A DNA stretch of 12,457 nt from contig DMTU01000246.1 in assembly GCA_003476595.1 (NCBI GenBank), positions 27,940 through 40,396 of the forward strand, in the 5' to 3' direction. The DNA comes from Acidimicrobiaceae bacterium. GTDB lineage: Bacteria; Actinomycetota; Acidimicrobiia; Acidimicrobiales; Salinilacustritrichaceae. Shown here piece after piece: positions 1 to 6,376 of this stretch. The notes under the pieces were generated by a model that was not told the DNA's origin, did not search any database, and was given only the letters and a program-made list of their open reading frames with translations. Numbering within the stretch: the stretch's first letter is position 1; each line of letters starts with the position of its first letter. Made by a program: the position numbers and the translations under genes.

Positions 1-2196
1 ACCCGGGTCCCCGATGCCGAGCTGCTGGAGCCGGCCATCGCCAAGGCTGCCGGCATCGCCGGTTGGGACCCGGGCGGGCCCGGTGGGCTCGGCACGGTCC
101 TCGATGCCGCACCTCGGCTCGTCGTGCTCGACGGCTTCGACACCGAGCCGTCGGAGCCGGCGATGCACGAACGGCTGTCGGAGCTCGTCGCGAGCGCACG
201 CACCACCCGGTTCCTGCTCACCGGACGCACGCCCCACCGGGTGCCCGGGGACCGCCTCCTGCGGGTCCAACCGCTCCCCACCGAGAGCGAGGTCGGGGCG
301 AGTCCGGCCGTCGAGCTGTTCATCGATGTCGCGACCTCGGTGGGCGCGGCCACCCCGACGCCCGATGACCTCCCCGCCATCGACGCCGTGGTCGGACGCC
401 TCGGTGGCAACCCCCTCGCCATCACGCTGGCCGCCTCGCGAGCGACGGCGTTCTCCCCCTCGACGCTGCAGGACCTGCTGGAGCGCCCGACGCCGAATGC
501 CATGTTCGCCAGCTCGGTCCTCGCCGAGGCAGGCGAGCTCGGGACGTCGATCGACTGGAGCGTCGGACACCTCGACCCCGACCCATCCGCCCTCCTCGGC
601 GACCTCACCGCCTTCCACGGGCCGGTCCCCGTCGAGGCTGCCGAGTCGATCTGCGACGTCGACGACGTCATCGGGGCCGTGTCCCACCTGGTCGACGTCC
701 ACCTCGTCGATGCCGACCACAGCGGCCCGGTCACCATCTTCTCGCTCCCCCCGGTCGTCCGCGAGCACGTGGCGCTGCTCATGCCCGCCGATGCACGGGC
801 CGACCTGCGCCGGCGCCACCAGCGGTGGGCCGTCGACCTCGCCCACTGGGCGACCGCGACCGGGACGGGGGAGGCGCACACGCCGGCTCCCGAGATCGAG
901 GTCGTCGAACCCGACCTGCTCGTCGCACTCCGCCGGGCACTCGACGTCCGTGAGGCGGACGAGGCCGGTGCCCTCGTGGTGGCACTCGCCCCGCTGTGGT
1001 TGGGCGGGCTGACCCACGAGACCCACCTCGAGCTCGTCCGACGGACCACGGCGCTGCTGGCCGCTGATCGACCTCGTGGCGATGCGCTGGCGCTGGTCCA
1101 CGGCTGGCACGCGCTCCTCCTCGCCGAGCGCGCATCGGGGGCGACGGCACTCGACCTGATCGACACCGAGCGCGAGCGCGCCCTCGAGCTGGCCCGGGAC
1201 TGCGATCCGATCGTGCGGCTGCGGGTCCTCGCCCTCGCGGTCCGGACCGGTCGCGTCTACGTCGACCGAGGTCCGCTCATCGAGTGCTGCAACGAGGCTC
1301 GGCAGCTCGCGCTCGTCGAGGGGGCGGAGGACCTGCTGGCCCGGTTCGAGATCTGGGCCGCGATGCTCGCCCACCAGGAGGGCGACCTCGACCACGCGCT
1401 CGAGCTCGCGCTGGCGGCCCGGGAGCGCGCCCTCCACCTCGAGGACGAATCGTTGACCGTGACCGCCACGGCGTTCCTCCGGACCCTTCCCGAGTCGACG
1501 ACCGCCGGCGTGGGCCTCCCCTCGGCCGCACAGCTCGTGAGGTCGGCGAGGGCCTGCGGCGAGCACCGGGTCGTGCTGTGGACGCTCCCGGCGGCGAGCG
1601 AGGAGAGCCGCGACGCCGGCGACGCGCTCGCTGCCACCCGGTACGACATCGAGGTGATGGAGCGGGCCCGAGACGCCGGTGCATGGGCCTGGGCCTGGGT
1701 CGCCATCATCAGCCAGGCCGAGATCGTCGCGGGCTGCGGCGAGCTCGAACGCGCCGCTCGGCTGCACGGCATGGTCCACCACCACCGCCACATCCTCGAA
1801 GCGATGCTCCCGCCGGCCGTCCTCGCCCGCTGGCACGCGTCCCGCGACGCCGTCCGGACGGCGCTGGGCGCGGAGACGTACGAGGCCTGCGCCGAAGCGG
1901 GGTCGATGCGCACCCCGAGCGAGGCCGCCACCGAGGTGCTCGAGGCCGCTCGGCGGTTCCTGGCCGACGGCGACCCGACCGGCCTCCCGGAGAGCCCGGT
2001 GGACGCCTCGCCCCTCACCGCCCGGGAGCTCGAGGTGCTGGACCTGCTCGTCGACGGCGACAGCAACAAGGACATCGCGCGCCGCCTCGGCATCACCCCC
2101 AAGACGGTGATGCACCACACCTCGAGCATCTACCGGAAGCTGGGCGTCCGGGGTCGCGCCGAGGCCGTCGCATGGGCGGTGCGCCGGGCGGCGTGA
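1..2196 (+). CDS. LuxR-family transcriptional regulator with STAND-type ATPase domain (5' end cut off by the window)
   Basis: The frame is open from the first base, so the gene starts upstream of the window; 731 codons are visible. Near the left edge is a Walker B-like strand, LVVLDGFD (codons 40-47), followed by a sensor-like LLTGR (codons 72-76) and a GNPLAI motif (codons 136-141) equivalent to the GLPL motif of NB-ARC/STAND ATPases. The Walker A must lie just upstream. The middle is helical and rich in Ala, Leu and Glu, as expected of TPR-like sensor repeats. The last 62 residues (codons 670-731) are a classic LuxR/GerE helix-turn-helix with the conserved TARELEVL, NKDIARRLGI and TVMHHTSSIYRKLGV segments. 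It is probably a signal-dependent transcription factor that binds DNA when its ATPase switch is on; the ligand and targets are not visible. Its stop codon lies inside the convergent acyltransferase gene. The family call is confident; the specific role is unknown. Confidence 0.93.
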   Translation, partial: TRVPDAELLEPAIAKAAGIAGWDPGGPGGLGTVLDAAPRLVVLDGFDTEPSEPAMHERLSELVASARTTRFLLTGRTPHRVPGDRLLRVQPLPTESEVGASPAVELFIDVATSVGAATPTPDDLPAIDAVVGRLGGNPLAITLAASRATAFSPSTLQDLLERPTPNAMFASSVLAEAGELGTSIDWSVGHLDPDPSALLGDLTAFHGPVPVEAAESICDVDDVIGAVSHLVDVHLVDADHSGPVTIFSLPPVVREHVALLMPADARADLRRRHQRWAVDLAHWATATGTGEAHTPAPEIEVVEPDLLVALRRALDVREADEAGALVVALAPLWLGGLTHETHLELVRRTTALLAADRPRGDALALVHGWHALLLAERASGATALDLIDTERERALELARDCDPIVRLRVLALAVRTGRVYVDRGPLIECCNEARQLALVEGAEDLLARFEIWAAMLAHQEGDLDHALELALAARERALHLEDESLTVTATAFLRTLPESTTAGVGLPSAAQLVRSARACGEHRVVLWTLPAASEESRDAGDALAATRYDIEVMERARDAGAWAWAWVAIISQAEIVAGCGELERAARLHGMVHHHRHILEAMLPPAVLARWHASRDAVRTALGAETYEACAEAGSMRTPSEAATEVLEAARRFLADGDPTGLPESPVDASPLTARELEVLDLLVDGDSNKDIARRLGITPKTVMHHTSSIYRKLGVRGRAEAVAWAVRRAA

Positions 2197-4673
2197 GCGC
2201 GCGCCGCGCGTGCTCCGGTCGTCGTCACGCGCCACGCAGCGATGCCGGCGAGCAGGCCGGCCGCCGTGCCCGCCGCCGGTCCGGTGCCGTCGAGGAGCGG
2301 GTACACCTGCCAGTGCACGAGGTAGATGTGCAGCGAGGCGCCGGCGAGCGCCCCGAGCACGCCCACCGCGGGACGAGGGAGCCGGATCGCGTGCTGCAGC
2401 AGCAGCGCGGCGATGCCGGCGGCCAGGACCACGTTCGTGCGATCGACCTGGAAGAAGTCCCACGCAGCAGCGACGCCGAGCAGCGCGGTCGCCACGCGCG
2501 CCTGTCGGCTCCGCACGCGCGCTGCGAGCCAGCCCAGCGCGAACAGCCAGAGGACCTCCTGGGGCCGGAACAGCCGGAGGTGCTGCTCGACGGTCTCCCA
2601 GACGTCCCACCGGATGGCGAGGCCGACGGCGAGCGCGACGGATGGCAGCGCCGTGGGCCAGCGCCGGTCGATCGAGCGGATCGCGGGGACGCTGAACAGG
2701 AGCGCGAGCGGGACGAGGAGGGCCAGCAGCGTCTCGATGAACCAGTAGCCCCACCCCGCGTCGGAGCCGGCGAACCACTGGCGCACCAGCAGAGCGTTGG
2801 TGAGGTCCCACCGGTCGCTGAACGCGGCCACGGCGCCGATCCACACGACCGACGGCACCGCGACCCGCGCGATGGTGCGCCACGGCGGCCCGGATCCGAA
2901 GCGTCCGAGGTTGAAGCCGGCCACGGCGAGCAGGACGTGCGCACCGCCGGCCAGGCTCCACAGGTCGGCGTGGTTGCCGACGATGAGCGTGATCGCCACC
3001 GCTCGCAGCACGATGCTGGTCTCGACGCTGCGGAACCGACGGCGCCCGGCCCCGTCGACCGCGGCGAGGTCGTCGACGCGCTGCAGGTGCCAGTCCTGGG
3101 GGAGGGAGCCGAGGTGCTCCTCGAGGGCGATCGACAGCTCGACGTAGGAGAGCGAGTCGCCGCCGAGCGAGACGAAGGTGTCGTCGCCCTGCGGTGTCCG
3201 GTCGAGCGCCAGCACCGACCGGTAGAGCGATGCGACGGCCTCCACGCCGAGGTCCCGCCCGCTGGACCCGACTGAGGCCGGCGCAACGAGCTCGCCGACC
3301 TGCCGGTCGCGGGCGGCACGCGCGAGGGCCAGCACCGCCCGGGGATCCGGCTTGCCGGTGGACTTCCGGGGCAGCTCGTCCACCACGACCACCTCGACGG
3401 CGTGGTGCGGCAGGGACGTCAGCGCGAGCGTGTGCTCGAGCGCGTCATCGGCCCCGCCGCTGACGGCGACCGCGAGCAGCTCGTCGTCGCTCGCGCAGGC
3501 TGACTCGAGGCCGGCGTCGGTCAGCGTCGCCTCGAGCTCGGACAGATCGATGCGGAGACCGAACAGCTTGGCGAAGCGGGCGCGCCGCCCGACGATCTCG
3601 AGCAGGCCGGCCTCGTTGATGCGCCCGAGGTCGCCGGTGCGGAGGGCGTCCACCGTGCGACCCGACGCCAGGTCGGCGGGTGCTCCGGCGTAGCCGAGCA
3701 TGACGTTCGGTCCCCGGTACACGACCTCGCCGACGCCGGGCTCGTCGGCCTCGTCGACCGGCACGATGTCGAAGGTCCCGCCCGGCACCGCGACGCCGAC
3801 GGCGTGGGGGTGCGCCGCCGCCATCTCGGGCGGCAGGTAGCCCATCCGCGCCGTGGCCTCGGTCTGGCCGTACATCACGAACAGGTCCCATCCGGCCGCC
3901 TGCCCGAGCTCGGCGTAGCGGCGCACCGTCGCCGGCGCGAGCCGCCCGCCGGCCTGCGTGAGGTACCGCAGGGAGGGCAGGTCGGCGCCGGTGAACCCGA
4001 TGCGGTCGAGGAGTGCGAACGTGTGCGGCACACCAGCGAGGCCGGTGGCGCCGACCCGCTCGAACATCGCCCAGAAGCACGGGTCGACCACCGACAGGTC
4101 GGTCAGCGCGACCGTCGCGCCGACGGCGAGGTGCGTGTGCAGGATCGACGCGCCGTAGCAGTAGTGCAGCGGCAGCGCGGTCAAGGCCGCGTCGTCACTC
4201 GTCAGGTCCAGGTACTCGATGATCGACCGCGCGTTCGCGGCCAGGTTGTCGTGGCTGAGGCGGACCAGCTTCGGCGACCCGGTCGAGCCCGATGTGGACA
4301 GGAGCACGGCCAGGTCCGGGTGCAGGTCGTGCGCCGTGCCCGGCCGCCGGTGCTCCGGCACGGCACCGGAGACCACGACGTCGGGGTCGTACCGGTCCAC
4401 GAGGCCCCCCATCGCCGGACCGTCGTCCGGAGCGACGATGACCGGGTGGCCGCCGGCGAGCGCCGCCAGGTACCACACGACGAACTCGACGGAGTTGGCC
4501 CCGCGGAGCAGCACGAGCCGTCGTTCCCCGCCGAGCTGCTCCCGGGCGTCGGCGACGAGCTCCGCCAACGCGTCGTAGGTGATGGTGCGCTCACCTGAGA
4601 CGAGCGCCGTCGCGTCTCCGTGCACTCCCAGGTCGGCCCAGAACCGCTCTTCCACCACCACGCCGGTCGCCAT
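2130..4673 (-). CDS. Adenylation-carrier-acyltransferase-3 fusion enzyme (membrane acyl transfer)
   Basis: This 847-residue protein has three fused domains. Residues about 1-455 are an ANL-superfamily adenylation domain: phosphate loop STSGSTGSPK (126-135), YGQTEA (268-273), RTGDLG (345-350), GRRARF hinge (362-367) and the catalytic lysine of STGKPD (K441). Residues about 470-545 are a phosphopantetheine carrier with GGDSL, Ser507 being the prosthetic-group site. Residues about 548-820 are a hydrophobic multi-span acyltransferase-3 domain starting at ETSIVLRAVAI, with candidate catalytic His568 and a typical LHIYLVHWQV near the end. The logical reaction is ATP-dependent activation of a carboxylic or amino acid, loading on the carrier, and transfer by the membrane domain to an envelope or secreted acceptor; the substrate is not identifiable. 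The ATG at 4673 is preferred because the 88 residues upstream (starting MGSIPIVSTK) are translated tRNA and spacer. No clear Shine-Dalgarno precedes it. The last 22 codons are antisense to the LuxR gene's helix-turn-helix region. Confidence 0.88.
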   Translation of the reverse strand: MATGVVVEERFWADLGVHGDATALVSGERTITYDALAELVADAREQLGGERRLVLLRGANSVEFVVWYLAALAGGHPVIVAPDDGPAMGGLVDRYDPDVVVSGAVPEHRRPGTAHDLHPDLAVLLSTSGSTGSPKLVRLSHDNLAANARSIIEYLDLTSDDAALTALPLHYCYGASILHTHLAVGATVALTDLSVVDPCFWAMFERVGATGLAGVPHTFALLDRIGFTGADLPSLRYLTQAGGRLAPATVRRYAELGQAAGWDLFVMYGQTEATARMGYLPPEMAAAHPHAVGVAVPGGTFDIVPVDEADEPGVGEVVYRGPNVMLGYAGAPADLASGRTVDALRTGDLGRINEAGLLEIVGRRARFAKLFGLRIDLSELEATLTDAGLESACASDDELLAVAVSGGADDALEHTLALTSLPHHAVEVVVVDELPRKSTGKPDPRAVLALARAARDRQVGELVAPASVGSSGRDLGVEAVASLYRSVLALDRTPQGDDTFVSLGGDSLSYVELSIALEEHLGSLPQDWHLQRVDDLAAVDGAGRRRFRSVETSIVLRAVAITLIVGNHADLWSLAGGAHVLLAVAGFNLGRFGSGPPWRTIARVAVPSVVWIGAVAAFSDRWDLTNALLVRQWFAGSDAGWGYWFIETLLALLVPLALLFSVPAIRSIDRRWPTALPSVALAVGLAIRWDVWETVEQHLRLFRPQEVLWLFALGWLAARVRSRQARVATALLGVAAAWDFFQVDRTNVVLAAGIAALLLQHAIRLPRPAVGVLGALAGASLHIYLVHWQVYPLLDGTGPAAGTAAGLLAGIAAWRVTTTGARAARAHAARRTAHATASARPRTPSFR

Positions 4674-4742
4674 CGGGCGCAGAGTAGTAAGCACACCTAA
4701 CAGACAACGAATGGTTGGCTGCAGACGACTGACCCCGGGATC

Positions 4743-4766
4743 GCGACCGCATGCGCGAGCGGTCGC
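4743..4766. repeat. 8-bp perfect inverted repeat (hairpin) upstream of the acyltransferase fusion
   Basis: GCGACCGC (4743-4750) and GCGGTCGC (4759-4766) are perfect reverse complements around an 8-base loop. It lies 70 bases upstream of the enzyme's ATG and about 145 bases past the tRNA 3' end. No T-run follows on either strand, so a standard intrinsic terminator is not supported. It could be an operator or a GC-only terminator. Confidence 0.4.
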
Positions 4767-4826
4767 AGCGGACCGCGCGCCACCAGCCCGGTGGATCGAC
4801 ACGTCGGCGCGCGTCCGAGTCACGAA

Positions 4827-4870
4827 CTGGGCCGCTGGGCGCCTCACCCGTGCCTTGGGCAGCGGCCCAG
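4827..4870. repeat. 11-bp perfect inverted repeat downstream of the tRNA-Ala 3' end
   Basis: CTGGGCCGCTG (4827-4837) and CAGCGGCCCAG (4860-4870) are perfect reverse complements separated by 22 bases. In the tRNA direction (- strand) the structure begins 39 bases after the CCA end, where a transcript-end hairpin could be expected. There is no T-tract. I read it as a possible old tRNA terminator or a regulatory site; the role is inferred. Confidence 0.4.
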
Positions 4871-4909
4871 AACGGGAGGTGCTGATCCGGTCGGGATCTG
4901 GTCTGGTCT

Positions 4910-4959
4910 TGGTGGAGACGATGGGAATCGAACCCACGACCCCCTGCTTGCAAAGCAGA
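4910..4959 (-). pseudogene. 3' half of tRNA-Ala(UGC): attachment-site remnant
   Basis: Reading the - strand from 4959 to 4910 gives a complete anticodon arm (stem CTGC/GCAG at 4955-4958 and 4944-4947, loop TTTGCAA, anticodon TGC), a variable loop, a T arm (4937-4921, stem GTGGG/CCCAT, loop TTCGATT in place), the 3' acceptor strand CGTCTCC (4920-4914), discriminator A and an encoded CCA (4912-4910). The sequence 5' of the anticodon arm has no D arm and no GGAGACG to pair with the acceptor strand, so it cannot be a functional tRNA. A clean 3'-half copy of this kind is the usual product of site-specific integration into a tRNA 3' end by a tyrosine recombinase. The 5' side of the fragment faces right, so the inserted DNA should be at higher coordinates with the restored intact tRNA at its far end. 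No integrase gene is in the window. Confidence 0.85.
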
Positions 4960-4960
4960 T

Positions 4961-4984
4961 CGGAGGCCGTCCGGACGGCGTCCG
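4961..4984. repeat. 24-bp imperfect palindrome next to the att breakpoint
   Basis: The core GCCGTCCGGACGGC (4966-4979) is a perfect 14-bp palindrome. It is flanked by CGGA (4961-4964) and TCCG (4981-4984), which also pair, with one G/G mismatch at 4965/4980. It begins one base beyond the tRNA-derived sequence. It could be a recombinase or excisionase site, or a hairpin; the position is seen, the role is inferred. Confidence 0.5.
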
Positions 4985-5221
4985 AGCGTGTCGCCGAGTG
5001 CCGACTTCGGTCGGTCAGTCCGTCGAGAAAGTCCTGGTCAGCAGGGGTACGAGGGTCCGGGCAGATGCGGTCGGGTCGTGAATCGGCTTGGACGAGACGT
5101 GAGGATGCGATGTGCGGAACTGGCTACGTTCGTGGCTACGTCGTCGTCCCCTGCTGATCACGCAGACGATCAAGCCCCTCGCCACGCCAGCCCGCCCCCC
5201 CCCGATTCCGGCGGCGGCATG
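4985..5221. other. Non-coding island edge between the att palindrome and jetD
   Basis: I find no convincing gene. Visible structure is a small hairpin (5001-5014: CCGAC, TTCG, GTCGG), a near-tandem pair of TGGCTACGT (5121-5129 and 5133-5141), and a run of nine C (5195-5203) just past the jetD stop. The hairpin is 208 bases past the jetD stop and lacks a T-run, so it is only a weak candidate for an operon terminator. Confidence 0.5.
5121..5144. repeat. Near-tandem 12-bp repeat (TGGCTACGT twice)
   Basis: TGGCTACGT occurs at 5121-5129 and again at 5133-5141, a 12-base period with the intervening bases partly matching. It lies about 160 bases inside the island from the tRNA breakpoint, a distance at which arm-type integrase sites are often found. 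That role is speculative. Confidence 0.35.
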
Positions 5222-6376
5222 TCAACCGTAGGGAAGGTGGTCGAGGACCCAGCCCCAATCGAGGCGTTCCTGTTCGAGACGCACCGCCGACCCGTAGCGA
5301 TCGCCGACCAGGTCGGCATAGAGAGCCGACTCATCTCCATCCAGCCGCTCGAGACGGGCCGACGTCGGCGACGGTTCCGTGACCCAACGATCCCGATGCT
5401 GCAGCAGGGACTCGCGGTCCATGAGGAAAGACGCCGTCTGCGGAAGCCACGCTCGGAGCCGGTCCAGGATGGCGAACCCGTGCGTGTCGACATCTCCCCA
5501 GTACCAAACGGGAACTTCGGACAGCCATCGCATCCTGCCGACCCGGTCCGCGTCGAAGCCCTTCCCCCAGATCAGCACGCCTTCGTACGGAGGGTCGAGG
5601 CTGAGGAAAGTCGTCTCGTTCTCGACCACGACAGCCGCCTGCACTCCCACGCGCAGTTCGGCCACCTCGTCGACCCGAAACGAAGCGTCAGTGACGCTGC
5701 CCGGTAGGCCGGCGAAGCCTGGCCCGAACCGCATCCGCAGCAGCTCGGGCTTCGTTGCCAGGCCCAGGTCGCGCACGAACCTCGAGGCGGTCCCAGAGAC
5801 ACCGAGAAGAGCGCCGAGTACCGAGCGGTGGCGTTCGACGAACTTGGTGTCGACTCCTGGAGCGTCGATCGTTCGGAGGTACCGACCCGATCCCCGCGCC
5901 GCATCCAGCCATCGGTAGGCCGCGAGCAGCGCTGGCCAGTCGTCGGTCGCCTCGATCGCTTTCAACGGCTTGTCGGCCACCCATGAGTGGACCGCGTCCA
6001 TCTCACCGGCGAGACCGAGGATCTCGCAGTAGCGATCCACCTGACGTCTGACGCCGAGAAGGGCCCACGCCTGTTCATAGGTCTCGATCCGGATGCGGGA
6101 CGGGATGCGGTTCCTGCCGAACTCGCGACCGCCGATGTCGCCGTAGACGATCTCGTATCGCACCCCGCCGCCGGAACCCCGATCGAGATCGGCGGCCCAC
6201 TGCTGGACCGCTCCGAGGTCGGCGCCGATCTCGGAGGCCCTCGGGCCTCGGACCGCAAGGTCCTGCGCCGGGAACGACTCTCCTCGAGCCAGTGCCGACA
6301 ACAGCGTCCCATCAGTCCAACGGCGCCTCAACCTCGCCGCGATCTCGTCGGGCGTCGTCCACTGCCGACCCGTCAT
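5222..6376 (-). CDS. jetD: Wadjet nuclease subunit JetD (DUF3322 + DUF2220/Toprim)
   Basis: This 384-residue protein matches the usual JetD length and layout. The N-terminal part (about 1-190) is the DUF3322-like arm, including the conserved DAPGVDTKFVERH (171-183). The C-terminal part is a Toprim-like nuclease resembling topoisomerase VI/Spo11: metal-site Glu252 in VVVENETTF, the Asp pair D295/D297 in WYWGDVDTHGFAIL, and an acidic RLEQERLDW (366-374). All expected acidic residues are present, so it should be active. In known Wadjet systems JetD cuts circular plasmid DNA once the JetABC motor has extruded it. The ATG at 6376 was chosen because it overlaps the jetC stop as ATGA and is preceded by a weak CAGGGA ribosome site; the frame's extension to 6643 is read-through of the reverse jetC frame and is Arg/Pro-rich nonsense. 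It is the last gene of the operon. Confidence 0.93.
   Translation of the reverse strand: MTGRQWTTPDEIAARLRRRWTDGTLLSALARGESFPAQDLAVRGPRASEIGADLGAVQQWAADLDRGSGGGVRYEIVYGDIGGREFGRNRIPSRIRIETYEQAWALLGVRRQVDRYCEILGLAGEMDAVHSWVADKPLKAIEATDDWPALLAAYRWLDAARGSGRYLRTIDAPGVDTKFVERHRSVLGALLGVSGTASRFVRDLGLATKPELLRMRFGPGFAGLPGSVTDASFRVDEVAELRVGVQAAVVVENETTFLSLDPPYEGVLIWGKGFDADRVGRMRWLSEVPVWYWGDVDTHGFAILDRLRAWLPQTASFLMDRESLLQHRDRWVTEPSPTSARLERLDGDESALYADLVGDRYGSAVRLEQERLDWGWVLDHLPYG

Larger units (their letters stand above)
4674..4909. other. Non-coding spacer between the acyltransferase fusion start and the tRNA remnant
   Basis: I see no supportable gene here: all frames through it are either continuations of tRNA read as protein or antisense shadows. 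It should hold the promoter of the fusion enzyme and the old 3' flank (terminator) of the tRNA-Ala. Two perfect inverted repeats are listed separately. A candidate promoter for the enzyme can only be guessed: on the - strand TTGTCT is followed after 15 bases by TACTCT, a poor match. Confidence 0.5.

Noticed and set aside
1284..3275. 663-residue plus-strand frame across the LuxR/acyltransferase junction
   Set aside because: It is Arg/Gly/Pro-rich low-complexity shadow coding, overlapping two genes with clear domains.
4684..4702. DtxR/IdeR-like iron box (TTAGGTGTGCTTAC on the - strand) upstream of the acyltransferase
   Set aside because: Only one half-site resembles the consensus and the spacing is off by one; too weak to call.
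4674..4937. 88-residue N-terminal extension of the acyltransferase fusion (starts MGSIPIVSTK)
   Set aside because: That opening is the well-known false translation of a tRNA 3' end; the extension runs through tRNA and spacer and has no domain homology. The ATG at 4673 begins the adenylation fold directly.
4910..4985. Intact tRNA-Ala gene
   Set aside because: No D arm and no 5' acceptor strand complementary to CGTCTCC occur at the right distance, so only the 3' half is present.
5001..5014. Intrinsic terminator for the jet operon (hairpin with TTCG loop)
   Set aside because: Only a 5-bp stem, no T-run, and over 200 bases past the jetD stop.
4791..5081. Plus-strand reading frame containing GNRTHDPLLAKQ
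   Set aside because: This is the classic artefact of reading the complement of a tRNA as protein; it is not a gene.
5195..5203. Run of nine C as a phase-variation tract
   Set aside because: It lies 18 bases or more beyond the jetD stop codon in non-coding DNA, so slippage would not change any protein.
5170..5918. Several frames antisense to jetD
   Set aside because: No recognisable motifs, and jetD is a clear family member on the opposite strand.
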